From: VRUE01 sp963753245
Lineage (GTDB): Bacteria; Actinomycetota; Thermoleophilia; Solirubrobacterales; 70-9
Reading direction: 5' to 3'
DNA length: 64,000 nt
Assembly (NCBI GenBank): GCA_963753245.1
Contig: CAVWBK010000002.1
Coordinates: forward strand, 806,001 to 870,000
In this document: positions 37,117-45,498 of the stretch, one piece after another
How positions within the stretch are numbered: the stretch's first letter is position 1
Layout: each line of letters starts with the position of its first letter
Notes under the pieces: model-generated
Seen by the model: the letters and a program-made list of their open reading frames with translations, nothing else
Database searches by the model: none
What the model was told of the DNA's origin: nothing
Translations under genes and position numbers: made by a program

Positions 37117-37679
37117 CAGTCCTCCCTGAGGAAGTTCTTGAGCAGCTCTTTGCCCTGCGGGGTGAGGACCGACTCGGGATGAAACTGCACACCCTCGGCA
37201 GGCAACTCGCGGTGACGGACGCCCATCACCACCTCGCCGAGGCTGGCGCTCAGCTCGAGCTCCTCGGGAAGGTCGGGATCGGCGATCAGCGAGTGGTAGC
37301 GCCCGGCGACGATCGGGCTCGGTACCCCGGCGAAGATCGAGCGGCCGTCGTGCTCGATCTCGGCGTCCTTGCCATGCACCGGCTCACCCTGCACGGTGCG
37401 CCCGCCGAAGGCCTCGACCAGCGACTGATGCCCGAGACAGACACCGAGCACCGGTACCCCCGCCTCGGCGAAGGCGCGAATTGCCTCGATTGAGATCCCC
37501 GCCTCGGCCGGGGTGCAGGGGCCCGGCGAGACGACGAGGCGCTGCGCCCCGCGTGCGAGCAGCTCGTGGACCTCGCCCTTGTCGTTGCGCACGACCTCGA
37601 CCTCAGAGCCGAGCTCACCCAGGTACTGGACCAGGTTGTAGGCAAAGCTGTCGTAGTTGTCGATGAGCAGCACCTTCAT
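37116..37679 (-). CDS. trpG: Anthranilate synthase glutaminase subunit
   Basis: Supplies ammonia to TrpE. Class I amidotransferase with SPGPCTPAEAG, nucleophile motif LGVCLGHQSL and the His-Glu of GVQFHPESVL. ATG 37679 gives the canonical MKVLLIDNYDSFAYNL start five bases after the trpE stop. In Actinobacteria such a glutaminase can also serve folate synthesis (PabA), since no separate pabA is here. Confidence 0.95.
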   Translation of the reverse strand: MKVLLIDNYDSFAYNLVQYLGELGSEVEVVRNDKGEVHELLARGAQRLVVSPGPCTPAEAGISIEAIRAFAEAGVPVLGVCLGHQSLVEAFGGRTVQGEPVHGKDAEIEHDGRSIFAGVPSPIVAGRYHSLIADPDLPEELELSASLGEVVMGVRHRELPAEGVQFHPESVLTPQGKELLKNFLRED

Positions 37680-37684
37680 CGAGC

Positions 37685-39196
37685 TCACGCCCAATCGGGC
37701 TGTTCGCAGGCAAGCTCAACCGCACGGAAGACCGCCTTGGCCTTATTGACGGACTCGTTGTACTCATAGGCGGGTTTCGCGTCGGCGACGGTGCCGCCCC
37801 CGGCCTGCACGTGGATCTGGCCGTCCTTGACGACGACGGTGCGGATGTGGATCGCGGTGTCGAGGTCTCCATTCCAGGAGAGGTAGCCGATCGCGCCGCC
37901 GTAGGAGCAGCGCTTGACCGGCTCGAGCTCATCGATGATCTGCATCGCCCGCACCTTGGGGGCGCCCGAGAGTGTCCCGGCGGGCAGGGCTGAGCGCAAC
38001 ACGTCCAGCGCACCGAGCCCACCGCGCAGCCTGCCCGAAACCTGGCTGACGATGTGCAGGACGTGCGAGTAGGTCTCGACCACCATCAGCTCATCGACGC
38101 TGACGCTGCCGTACTCGCAGACGCGGCCGAGGTCGTTGCGGCCGAGGTCGACCAGCATCACGTGCTCGGCGCGCTCCTTGGGATCGTTGATGAGGCGCTC
38201 GGCGAGGCGACGGTCCTCGTCCTCATCGCTGCCACGCGGGTAGGTGCCGGCAATCGGCCTGGTCTCGACCCGGTCGCCGATCACCTTGACCAGCGGCTCG
38301 GGCGAGGCGCCGGCGATCTGGAAGTCGCCGAACTGAAGGAAATACATATAGGGGGAGGGATTGACCGCCCGCAAGCCGCGGTAGATCGAGAAGGCCTCGA
38401 CCGGTGCGGGAGCCGAGAAACGCTGCGAGGGGACGACCTGGAAGGCGTCGCCGGCGTGGACGTAGGCGACGATGCGTTTGACCGCGGCTTCGAACTCCTC
38501 GCGCTCCATGTTTGAGGTGAAGCGAGGCGGGTCAACCAGCGCCGGGCTCGGGGGGGCGGGAACCGCGCCACGCAATCGCGCGCGGATGTCGGCGATCGTC
38601 CTCGCTGCCCGCTCATAGACGACCTCTAGGTCGTCCTGCTGGCTGACCAAGGCGCACGACATGATCGTCAGCTCATGCTTGAGGTGATCGAAGACGAGCA
38701 GAACGTCGGTGATCATCAGCGCCATGTCGGGCAGACCAAGCGGGTCGGGATTCGGCGCTCCCAGCGGCTCCACGGTGCGGACCAGGTCATACCCGAAGAA
38801 GCCAACCGCACCGCCGGCGAACGGCGGCAGCCCGGCGAGCGCGGCGAGCCGGTAACCGGACATCCGCTCGGCCACCGCGGCGTAGGGGTCTGGAGCCTCG
38901 ACGGGTTCGCCACCGTCCTCGCTCATCTGACCATCGCTCCAGCGCAGCAGCGAGCGCGGCCTGATGCCGACAAACGAGTAACGACCGACCTGGCCCTGCT
39001 CGGCGGACTCCAACAAAAAGCAGGGCGCACCGGGCGCCTCTCCGGCGCGCAGCTTGAGGAAGGCTGAGACCGGCGTCTCGCAATCATCGACAAAGCGGGC
39101 GCGAACCGGGATGACGTTGCCCTGCGCGGCGAGGCTCCTGGCCTCCTCAAGACTCGGTTCGAGCCTCAGATCGGCGGACTCAGCGGCGACGGCCAT
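37685..39196 (-). CDS. trpE: Anthranilate synthase component I
   Basis: Converts chorismate to anthranilate. The N-terminal LLESAEQGQVGRYSF contains the LLES element used for tryptophan feedback binding; the chorismate domain has FQVVPSQRFSAP, ETRPIAGTYPRGSDEDED, LVDLGRNDLGRVCEYGSV and GTLSGAPKVRAMQIIDELE. 503 residues. Starts inside the 3' end of hisIE (17-base overlap). Confidence 0.97.
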   Translation of the reverse strand: MAVAAESADLRLEPSLEEARSLAAQGNVIPVRARFVDDCETPVSAFLKLRAGEAPGAPCFLLESAEQGQVGRYSFVGIRPRSLLRWSDGQMSEDGGEPVEAPDPYAAVAERMSGYRLAALAGLPPFAGGAVGFFGYDLVRTVEPLGAPNPDPLGLPDMALMITDVLLVFDHLKHELTIMSCALVSQQDDLEVVYERAARTIADIRARLRGAVPAPPSPALVDPPRFTSNMEREEFEAAVKRIVAYVHAGDAFQVVPSQRFSAPAPVEAFSIYRGLRAVNPSPYMYFLQFGDFQIAGASPEPLVKVIGDRVETRPIAGTYPRGSDEDEDRRLAERLINDPKERAEHVMLVDLGRNDLGRVCEYGSVSVDELMVVETYSHVLHIVSQVSGRLRGGLGALDVLRSALPAGTLSGAPKVRAMQIIDELEPVKRCSYGGAIGYLSWNGDLDTAIHIRTVVVKDGQIHVQAGGGTVADAKPAYEYNESVNKAKAVFRAVELACEQPDWA

Positions 39197-39827
39197 TTAG
39201 CACCTCCATCACCGCCGCCTGGGAGATCCGACGCGAGGCGAGCAGGACACTGAGGTGATAGAGCAGATCGGCGGCCTCCTCGGCGACGCGTTGATCGGAC
39301 TCCTCGCGTGCAGCTCGGACGACCTCCTCGGCCTCCTCCTCGACCTTCTCGCCGATCAGTTTCGGATCGTCGAGCAGCTCCACCGTGTAGCTGCCCTCGG
39401 GGCGCTCGCTGGCACGAGTGCTGAGCGTGCGCTCAAGCACCGCCAACGCTTCGTGGCTCGCCGGCGCCGGCTCACCGGGCACCGCGGGTGCGTCTGCCTC
39501 AATCGATGCCGAACCACCGAGCTGGCGGTAAAAGCAGGAGCGCTCTCCGGTGTGGCAGGCCGCGCCGCTGGGCTCGACCAGGGCGACGATCGCGTCGCCG
39601 TCGCAGTCATAGCGCAGCTGGCGCAGCTTCAGCACGTTGCCCGAGGTTTCCCCCTTGCGCCAGATCTGCTCTCGCGAGCGACTGTAGAAATGCAGCTCGC
39701 CGGTCTCCTCACTGAGGCGCAGCGACTCCTGGTTGGCGTAGGCAAGGGTCAGTACCTCGCCGCTGGCATAGTCCTGGGCCACGCACGGCACCAGGCCTTT
39801 CTCGTCGAATGAAACCGCCTCGAGCAT
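39180..39827 (-). CDS. hisIE: Bifunctional phosphoribosyl-AMP cyclohydrolase/phosphoribosyl-ATP pyrophosphatase
   Basis: Steps 2 and 3 of histidine synthesis. The HisI domain (residues 1-115) shows QDYASGEVLTLAYANQESL, FYSRSREQIWRKGETSGN and the metal cysteines in CDGD and CHTGERSCF; the HisE domain (about 125-215) shows LLDDPKLIGEKVEEEAEEVVRA and DLLYHLSVLL. ATG 39827 matches the family start and lies six bases after TACGAT. It heads the trpEGDC run, as hisI often does in Actinobacteria. Confidence 0.95.
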   Translation of the reverse strand: MLEAVSFDEKGLVPCVAQDYASGEVLTLAYANQESLRLSEETGELHFYSRSREQIWRKGETSGNVLKLRQLRYDCDGDAIVALVEPSGAACHTGERSCFYRQLGGSASIEADAPAVPGEPAPASHEALAVLERTLSTRASERPEGSYTVELLDDPKLIGEKVEEEAEEVVRAAREESDQRVAEEAADLLYHLSVLLASRRISQAAVMEVLNGRRR

Positions 39828-39833
39828 CGAGCA

Positions 39834-39839
39834 ATCGTA
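39834..39839 (-). promoter_or_regulatory. -10 element of hisIE-trpEGDC (TACGAT), leaderless start
   Basis: TACGAT, six bases, ATG. A leaderless start leaves no room for a classical trp leader-peptide attenuator before hisIE. Confidence 0.5.
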
Positions 39840-39865
39840 GTTGGCGCTCAGAGTTGACCGCCAAC
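39840..39865. promoter_or_regulatory. Inverted repeat abutting the hisIE promoter
   Basis: GTTGGCG and CGCCAAC, seven-base arms 12 bases apart, sit directly upstream of the TACGAT hexamer, covering the -35 area. It could be an operator for the his/trp operon or a hairpin after era, whose stop is nine bases away. No T-run is present, which favours an operator. Confidence 0.4.
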
Positions 39866-39873
39866 CCCGCCCC

Positions 39874-40767
39874 TCACTCGATGCCGAGGCGATCGAGCAT
39901 GTCCTCGTCGCGGCGCCAGCGGTCACGAACCCGGACCTTGAGGTCAAGGTGGACCTTGGCCCCCAGCTCGGCTTCCAACGAGGCGCGCGCGGCGCTGCCG
40001 ATCTCACCGACCTTGGCTCCTCCCTTGCCGATCAGGATCCGCTTCTGTGACTCACTCTCGGCCCATATTTCGGCGCCGATCGTGACCAGGCCGTCCTCCC
40101 GCCTACTGACCTCGCCGAGCTTGACCTCAACCGAGTGGGGGATCTCCTCGCGAGTGCGATTCAGCACCTGCTCGCGGATCAGCTCGGCGAGCAGCAGCTC
40201 ACTGGATTGATCGCTGCGATCCTCGGCCGGGTACATGTAGGGACCCTCGGGCAGCAGCTCGGCTAGGCGCTCGATCAACACCGGCAGGCCCTCGCCGGTC
40301 CTGGCGCTGATCGGGAATACCTCATCGACGCCCTCGATCTCGGCGGCGTCCGAAAGGACCGGGACGAGCTCGTTGGGCCCGAGCCTGTCGGCCTTGTTGA
40401 CCGCACAGATCACCGGCAGCTTGGCGCCGGCGTCGAGCAGCGTGCGCACGATGAAACGGTCGCCCGCCCCCACCCCCTCCTCACCGTTGATCACAATCAG
40501 GGCCATATCCGATTCGGCCAGCTCGCGCTCGACCCGGTGCTGCATGCGCTCGGTGAGCACGTCGCGCGGCCTCTGAACACCCGGTAGGTCAATCAGCACC
40601 AGCTGGCGCTTCGCCTCGACGTCGGTGAGGATGCCGCGGATTGCGCGGCGGGTCGTCTGCGGGCGAACCGAGACAATCGCCACGTGGCCGCCGACGATCG
40701 CGTTGACCAGGGTCGACTTACCGACGTTCGGGCGCCCGGCGAGACCGATGAAGCCGGCACGGCTCAC
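39874..40767 (-). CDS. era: GTPase Era
   Basis: Ras-like GTPase for 30S assembly and 16S rRNA maturation. G1 GRPNVGKSTLVNAI, G3 DLPGVQ, G4 NKAD, effector TTRRAIRG, and a C-terminal KH RNA-binding domain (ILIGKGGAKVGEIGSAARASLE). 297 residues. Overlaps ybeY by four bases; last gene of the yqeY-phoH-ybeY-era run. Confidence 0.97.
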   Translation of the reverse strand: MSRAGFIGLAGRPNVGKSTLVNAIVGGHVAIVSVRPQTTRRAIRGILTDVEAKRQLVLIDLPGVQRPRDVLTERMQHRVERELAESDMALIVINGEEGVGAGDRFIVRTLLDAGAKLPVICAVNKADRLGPNELVPVLSDAAEIEGVDEVFPISARTGEGLPVLIERLAELLPEGPYMYPAEDRSDQSSELLLAELIREQVLNRTREEIPHSVEVKLGEVSRREDGLVTIGAEIWAESESQKRILIGKGGAKVGEIGSAARASLEAELGAKVHLDLKVRVRDRWRRDEDMLDRLGIE

Positions 40768-41126
40768 CGCAAACCGTCCAGGACCCGGGCCTGCAGGGCG
40801 AGCATCTCGCCGCCGTCGGTCTCGTGATCAAACCCACAGAGGTGCAGAACGCCGTGAACCGCCGCCTCGGTGACGTCCGAGCAGCGCTCGGGACAGATCG
40901 CGACGTCGCCGAGCTCACGCGGTCCGGCGCTGGCGCCGAGTTCATCGACCGGGAAGGCGAGGACGTCGGTGGCCTCGTCGGTGCCGCGATACTTGCGATT
41001 CAGAGCCCGGATCCGCTCTTCGTCGACGATCTCGACCGCCAGGTGTCCGTCGGTGACGCCGAGCGCATCCAGAACCGCCTGCACCGGGGGGCGAAGCTCA
41101 ACGGGCACGACCAGCTCCAGGGTCAA
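40764..41126 (-). CDS. ybeY: Endoribonuclease YbeY
   Basis: Metal-dependent RNase for 16S rRNA 3' maturation. The zinc motif HGVLHLCGFDH near the C-terminus and RALNRKYRGTDEATDVLAFP are diagnostic. 120 residues, slightly short but complete. Overlaps phoH and era by four bases each, the usual phoH-ybeY-era order. Confidence 0.95.
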   Translation of the reverse strand: MTLELVVPVELRPPVQAVLDALGVTDGHLAVEIVDEERIRALNRKYRGTDEATDVLAFPVDELGASAGPRELGDVAICPERCSDVTEAAVHGVLHLCGFDHETDGGEMLALQARVLDGLR

Positions 41127-42118
41127 GGCCCCGGGGTCGGACCGTGTTCGGCTCGCGCGCTGCGCTCGCGATCTCCATGGGCGTCGTAGGCGGCGACGAT
41201 CCGCTGGACCAGCTTGTGGCGGACGACATCCTCACCGCCAAAACGCACGAAGGAGATGTCCTGGACCTCTTCGAGGATCTCGCGGACGACGATCAGGCCG
41301 GAGCGCTGATCGCTGGGCAGATCGATCTGGGTGATATCGCCGGTGACCACCATGCGCGAGTTGAAACCGAGTCGGGTCAGGAACATCTTCATCTGCTCGG
41401 GACTGGTGTTCTGTGCCTCATCGAGAATCACGAAGGAGTCGTTCAGCGTTCGGCCGCGCATGAAGGCGAGTGGGGCGACCTCGATCACGCCGCGCTCGAA
41501 ATAGCCGTTGACCCGATCGGGGTCGAGCATGTCGTAGAGCGCATCGAAGAGCGGCCGCAGGTATGGGTCGACCTTGGCCTGGATATCCCCGGGCAGGAAG
41601 CCGAGGCGCTCGCCGGCCTCGACCGCGGGTCGCGTGAGGATGATCCGCTGCACTTTTTTTTCGGCCAGGGCGGCGGCGGCCATCGCCACGGCAAGAAACG
41701 TCTTGCCGGTTCCCGCCGGTCCGACGCCGAAGGTGATCGTGTGACGCCGAATCGAGTCGACGTAGCGTTTTTGGTTGACGGTTTTGGGCGCGACCTTGGT
41801 GTTGCGGTGGCGCCAGACCACGTCATCGAGGACCTCCGCCGGACTCTCGTCGGCCTCGAGCGCTCCGGTGACCGCCTCGATCGTCCCCGGAGCGACCTCG
41901 TGGCCCTGCTCGATCAGCTCGACCACCTCGTCGACGACGATCGCCGCCGCCTGCAGGTCCTGGGAGTCACCGTCGAGGGTGAGGACGTTGCCGCGCAGGT
42001 GGAAGTCGACCTCGCCGAGATGGCCGCGGAGGGCGCGCAGAACGGCGTCCTCAGAGCCGGCCAGCTCGGCGGCAACCGTGTTGTCGAGCGTCAGCTGCCT
42101 ACGCGCCAAGCGCCTCAC
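41123..42118 (-). CDS. phoH: PhoH-like ATPase
   Basis: P-loop ATPase, RNA-linked. Walker A GPAGTGKTFLAVAMA, TRPAVEAGERLGFLPGD, Walker B FVILDEAQNTSPEQMKMFLTR and GDITQIDLP. The first 100 residues form the usual N-terminal module. 331 residues. GTG start at 42118 overlaps the yqeY 3' end by 20 bases. Confidence 0.95.
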   Translation of the reverse strand: MRRLARRQLTLDNTVAAELAGSEDAVLRALRGHLGEVDFHLRGNVLTLDGDSQDLQAAAIVVDEVVELIEQGHEVAPGTIEAVTGALEADESPAEVLDDVVWRHRNTKVAPKTVNQKRYVDSIRRHTITFGVGPAGTGKTFLAVAMAAAALAEKKVQRIILTRPAVEAGERLGFLPGDIQAKVDPYLRPLFDALYDMLDPDRVNGYFERGVIEVAPLAFMRGRTLNDSFVILDEAQNTSPEQMKMFLTRLGFNSRMVVTGDITQIDLPSDQRSGLIVVREILEEVQDISFVRFGGEDVVRHKLVQRIVAAYDAHGDRERSARAEHGPTPGP

Positions 42119-42530
42119 GCACCGCTGCGCTGACCCGCTTGCCGTCGGCCCGGCCGCCGACCCGGGGCATCAACACCGACATCACCTGGCCGATCTGCTT
42201 TTGCTCCTCGGCGCCGGTTTCCTCAACCGCGCTCTTGACCAGCGCCGCCAGCTCCTCGTCGGAGAGCTGCTGAGGAAGGTAGCCCTCGATCAACTCGGCC
42301 TCTGAGCCCTCGACCTCGGCCTGCTCGGTGCGGCCCGCTTCGCGGTAGGCCTCGGCGGCTTCGAGCCGCTTCTTGCGCTCGCGCTGCAGCACCGCGACCT
42401 CGTCGCCGTCCCCGAGCTTGGCGTCCTTTTGCAGCGAGTCGACGATCATCCGCAGGGCGCCCGCCCGCTCGCGCTCGCCGGCCTTCATCGCCGTGCGCAC
42501 GTCCGCCTGAACCTGCTCCAAAACGCTCAT
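42099..42530 (-). CDS. yqeY: GatB/YqeY domain protein
   Basis: 143-residue helical protein related to the tail domain of the amidotransferase GatB. Family text: VQADVRTAMKAGERERAGALRMI, EAYREAGRTEQAEVEGSEAELIEGYLPQQLS and IGQVMSVLMPRVGGRADGKRV. Thought to act with tRNA-charging or amidation, but its role is unproven. First gene of the era run; a TACCCT hexamer lies ten bases upstream. Confidence 0.93.
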   Translation of the reverse strand: MSVLEQVQADVRTAMKAGERERAGALRMIVDSLQKDAKLGDGDEVAVLQRERKKRLEAAEAYREAGRTEQAEVEGSEAELIEGYLPQQLSDEELAALVKSAVEETGAEEQKQIGQVMSVLMPRVGGRADGKRVSAAVREALGA

Positions 42531-42540
42531 CTCAGCCTTA

Positions 42541-42546
42541 AGGGTA
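42541..42546 (-). promoter_or_regulatory. -10 element of yqeY-phoH-ybeY-era (TACCCT)
   Basis: TACCCT ends ten bases before the yqeY ATG, giving a leader of only a few bases. An AAGG four bases after it is too close to the presumed transcription start to be a good ribosome site. Confidence 0.4.
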
Positions 42547-42551
42547 GGGAA

Positions 42552-43355
42552 CTACTCCCTGTCGGGCACCTCGATCCGCTCGACCTCGCCGAGCGGCATC
42601 TGCAGAAAGCGGGTGCCGAGCTCACGGAAGGCCTCGACCTCTCCGGTGCACAGAAAGCGGTAGCTGCCTTCGCCGCCGGGCGCGCGGTCGGCGCCGGCCC
42701 GGACCAGGGTTCGCTGCACGGCCGCGGCGACCGCGTGGCCGCCGCTGACCAGGCGCACGTCGCGGCCGAGAATCCGCTGCAGCATCGGGGCGACCAGGGG
42801 ATAGTGGGTGCAGCCGAGAATCAGGGTGTCGACATCGGCGCGCCTTAGCGGCGCACAGTAGGCGCGCGCCATCTCCATCACCCCATCGTCGAAGGGCGAC
42901 CCGTCCTGGATGAACGGCGCCAGGTCGGGGGCCTCGACCTCGGTCACCTCGAGGGCGCGTCCCTGTTCCTCAAGGGCACGCCGATAGGCGCCGCTGCCGA
43001 CAGTGTTGGGGGTTGCCAGCACTCCGACCCGGCCGCTGTCGGTGATCGCGGCGGCGATCTCGGCCTGCGGCTCGACCACCGGGACGACCGCGACCCCCTT
43101 CGCCGCCGCGACAGAGCGCGCGACCTGCTCGCCGATCGCCGTCGCCGTGTTGCAGGCGATGACCAGCAACTTGGCGCCGTCGGAGCCGCCGAGCAGGAGC
43201 TCCGCGATCGACGCGATCCGCTCGCGCAGCAACGCCGGATCGCGGCTGCCGTAGGGGAACCACTGCGTGTCGCCGAGGTAGACAAAGTCCTCCTCAGGCA
43301 GAGAAACCAAACACTCGTGGAGGACCGTTAGCCCGCCGACCCCGGAGTCGAACAT
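42552..43355 (-). CDS. murI: Glutamate racemase
   Basis: Makes D-glutamate for peptidoglycan. FDSGVGGLTVL, the two catalytic cysteines in IACNTATA and LGCTHYPLV, and VEPQAEIAAAI are present in 267 residues. The usual two or three residues before MFDSGVGG are in frame upstream without a start codon, so ATG 43355 is the only reasonable start. Confidence 0.96.
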   Translation of the reverse strand: MFDSGVGGLTVLHECLVSLPEEDFVYLGDTQWFPYGSRDPALLRERIASIAELLLGGSDGAKLLVIACNTATAIGEQVARSVAAAKGVAVVPVVEPQAEIAAAITDSGRVGVLATPNTVGSGAYRRALEEQGRALEVTEVEAPDLAPFIQDGSPFDDGVMEMARAYCAPLRRADVDTLILGCTHYPLVAPMLQRILGRDVRLVSGGHAVAAAVQRTLVRAGADRAPGGEGSYRFLCTGEVEAFRELGTRFLQMPLGEVERIEVPDRE

Positions 43356-43405
43356 CGCGATCGGGGGCGAGGTGGGGGTTTGCGCGCTCGAGGTGGGGAT
43401 GACCG

Positions 43406-43882
43406 TCAGGGCTGGACGACCATGAAGAAGATCGTCACCGCGACGATCGCACCGGCGATTTTGCCACCGTTCTCGAGCTTCTTTGAAACTTCCGCGTACT
43501 CGGCGCTCAGCGTGTCACCGACAGCCAGATCGCGCTCCGCCAGTTCAAGCGCCTTCGCGGTTTTGGGCCGAAAGTAGCCGTGCACCATGCCAAACAGCGC
43601 GATGATCGCGATGAACCCGATCGTGACCCAGGATTCGCCGGCGCTGATGTGCCCGTCGATCAACATGTAAATGCCGGCCAGCAGGATCACGATCAACCCG
43701 GGCGTCAGGATGACCCGATCGTGCTTCTGAATGCCGCGCAGCACGGTCGGCACGCCGCGCGGCGAGTTCGCTTCGGCGACGGCGATGAAAACCCCATAGG
43801 AAAAGGTCGGACCGATCGCGACCACAACCGCGAGCACGTGGAAGAACAGCCCGACGCTGTATCCGGTGATCGTCGCCGACAT
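43406..43882 (-). CDS. DUF2269-like four-helix membrane protein
   Basis: 158 residues with four hydrophobic segments (about 8-30, 58-77, 84-103, 140-157). The pattern of VGLFFHVLAVVVAIGPTFSYGVF and LTPGLIVILLAGIYMLIDG resembles DUF2269-type integral membrane proteins; function unknown. Stands alone between prmA and murI with a TATGTT hexamer six bases before its ATG. Confidence 0.75.
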   Translation of the reverse strand: MSATITGYSVGLFFHVLAVVVAIGPTFSYGVFIAVAEANSPRGVPTVLRGIQKHDRVILTPGLIVILLAGIYMLIDGHISAGESWVTIGFIAIIALFGMVHGYFRPKTAKALELAERDLAVGDTLSAEYAEVSKKLENGGKIAGAIVAVTIFFMVVQP

Positions 43883-43888
43883 CAGCGA

Positions 43889-43894
43889 AACATA
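43889..43894 (-). promoter_or_regulatory. -10 element (TATGTT), leaderless start
   Basis: TATGTT, six bases, then ATG 43882. No Shine-Dalgarno sequence. Confidence 0.5.
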
Positions 43895-43928
43895 TCGGTG
43901 ACCGCGGCGTAGTGGACCTCAACCGTGA

Positions 43929-44813
43929 TTAATCGGCTGCGCGGAGCAAAAGGGCGGCCCAATCGCCGTCGATGCGACGCTCGGCCTCAGCCAGGCCGCA
44001 GCGGCCAAAGGCGGCGGCAACCCCATCCAGCTCCGGGAGCAGCAGACCCGAGCAGACGAGCGTCTCGGGGGTCTGGGTTGGACCCCTCTTGGCAACAGCG
44101 GAGGGGCTGCGGTGAGTCCCGCCCCGATTGCCCGGATCGGCCGCGATCTGAATGGCAACCTCCGCGAGGACGGGGGCGGTCAGGTTGGCGACCGTGGTCT
44201 GCGCGAGAGCGGGGAGGCTCTCGCGCAGGTTGATCGGCTTGAAGCTGGCGCTGACGGAGTTGATCTCCGCGTTTGCGATCGAAGCCTCAATTGAGGCGGG
44301 CTCGTGGTCATAGCCCTCCACCGGGTCCCAGCCGAGCTTGGCAGCGGCGATCGCGAGGACACCCGAACCGCAGCCGAGGTCGCTCAGCGCGCCTCCGGCC
44401 TCCCCCCCCGCCTCGAGCCCGAGGAGTAGCTCGAGGCAGAGTCGTGTCGTCGGGTGGGCGCCGGTGCCGAAGGCGCGACCCGGATCGACCACCACGTCGA
44501 TCAAGCCCTCGCGCGGCTCCTCCCATGAGGGTCTCAACCAGAGACGACCACCGACCAGCAGCGGTTTGTGGAAATCCTGCCAGCGGTCGGCCCAATCGTC
44601 GGGGACCTCGGTCGAGATCACCCCGACCAGGCCATCGCCCGCCGCGGCCTCGAGCTCCCCGAGCTCGGGTAGCTCCCCCTTGCCACCGTAGATCGCGTAC
44701 TCGACGTAGTCCGGACCGTGCTCCTCCTCAACGCCGTTGGGGGCCAGGACGCTGAGCTCGGCGAGGACTATCTCCGCCTGCTCGACGCGACAGCGGACCG
44801 CGAGCCGGATCAC
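43929..44813 (-). CDS. prmA: Ribosomal protein L11 methyltransferase
   Basis: SAM-dependent trimethylation of L11. DPGRAFGTGAHPTTRLCLELL, the SAM loop LSDLGCGSGVLAIAAAKLG, VEGYDHEPASIEASIANAEIN and the NLT motif of VANLTAPVL are present. 294 residues; the stretch PGNRGGTHRSPSAVAKRGPTQ is an unusual insert before the last strands (LVCSGLL). Three bases after dnaJ; hrcA-dnaJ-prmA is a common arrangement. Confidence 0.92.
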   Translation of the reverse strand: MIRLAVRCRVEQAEIVLAELSVLAPNGVEEEHGPDYVEYAIYGGKGELPELGELEAAAGDGLVGVISTEVPDDWADRWQDFHKPLLVGGRLWLRPSWEEPREGLIDVVVDPGRAFGTGAHPTTRLCLELLLGLEAGGEAGGALSDLGCGSGVLAIAAAKLGWDPVEGYDHEPASIEASIANAEINSVSASFKPINLRESLPALAQTTVANLTAPVLAEVAIQIAADPGNRGGTHRSPSAVAKRGPTQTPETLVCSGLLLPELDGVAAAFGRCGLAEAERRIDGDWAALLLRAAD

Positions 44814-44816
44814 CGG

Positions 44817-45485
44817 CTAGCCGAAGGCTCGCCGCACGCGGGAAAAGAAACCCTCCTCCCCGCCGGCCTGCGAGCTCTTCAGGTTCCGCGGCTCAAGTGA
44901 ATCGCCCAGCTTGCGGGCCAGCGCGGCCTGCTCCTCTGAGAGCTCGCTCGGGATGATCACGTGTACGACGACGATCAGATCGCCCGGCGGGCCACCGTTT
45001 GACCCCGGCAGCCCATGCCCGCGCAGCGCGTACTGGGTGCCGTGCTGGGTACCCGAGGGCAGCTCGATCTCCCGCTCGCCCTCGTGACTGGGAATTTTGA
45101 TGCTCGAACCGAGCATCGCGTCAATCGCGGTGATCTCAACCGAGTGGACCAGATCCTGACCGCGCATCGGCCCGCGGGTGAAACGGATGCCCTGGCCGCT
45201 GAAGAAGGCCTGAAAGATGTCGTCGATCGAGCCAAATCCGGCGCCGGGGGCGAAACCGTTGCCGCGCAACCCCTCGTGGCCGTGGGCGTCATAGACCCGT
45301 CGCCGCTCGGGGTCAGAGAGCACCTCATAGGCTTCGGCGGCCTGCTTGAACTTCTCCTCGGCGTCGGGATCGTGGTCGTTGACGTCGGGGTGCAGCTCGC
45401 GGGCGAGGCGCCGGAAAGCGGTCTTCACCTCGCCCTGGTTCGCATCGCGCTGGACGCCGAGCACTTCGTAGTAGTCGCTGGGCAT
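44817..45485 (-). CDS. dnaJ: Short DnaJ-family co-chaperone without zinc finger
   Basis: J-domain protein that stimulates DnaK. The J-domain (residues 3-68) has the HPD triad at 32-34 and KFKQAAEAYEVLSDPERRRVYD; a glycine/phenylalanine-rich linker (GNGFAPGAGFGSIDDIFQAFF) follows. Then VEITAIDAMLGSSIKI joins directly to REIELPSGTQHGTQYALRGHGLPG, so the four CxxCxGxG zinc repeats and most of one substrate domain of a normal 370-residue DnaJ are missing. Length 222. It resembles CbpA-type proteins but sits in the hrcA-dnaJ position. The ATG 45485 is the family start, 13 bases after hrcA. Confidence 0.88.
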   Translation of the reverse strand: MPSDYYEVLGVQRDANQGEVKTAFRRLARELHPDVNDHDPDAEEKFKQAAEAYEVLSDPERRRVYDAHGHEGLRGNGFAPGAGFGSIDDIFQAFFSGQGIRFTRGPMRGQDLVHSVEITAIDAMLGSSIKIPSHEGEREIELPSGTQHGTQYALRGHGLPGSNGGPPGDLIVVVHVIIPSELSEEQAALARKLGDSLEPRNLKSSQAGGEEGFFSRVRRAFG

Positions 45486-45498
45486 CTTGCTCGCTCGC

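Noticed and set aside
39828..40007. 60-residue N-terminal extension of hisIE
   Set aside because: The extension runs antisense-like through the era end, is rich in Arg/Ser/Ala, and the family start and -10 signal both point to 39827.
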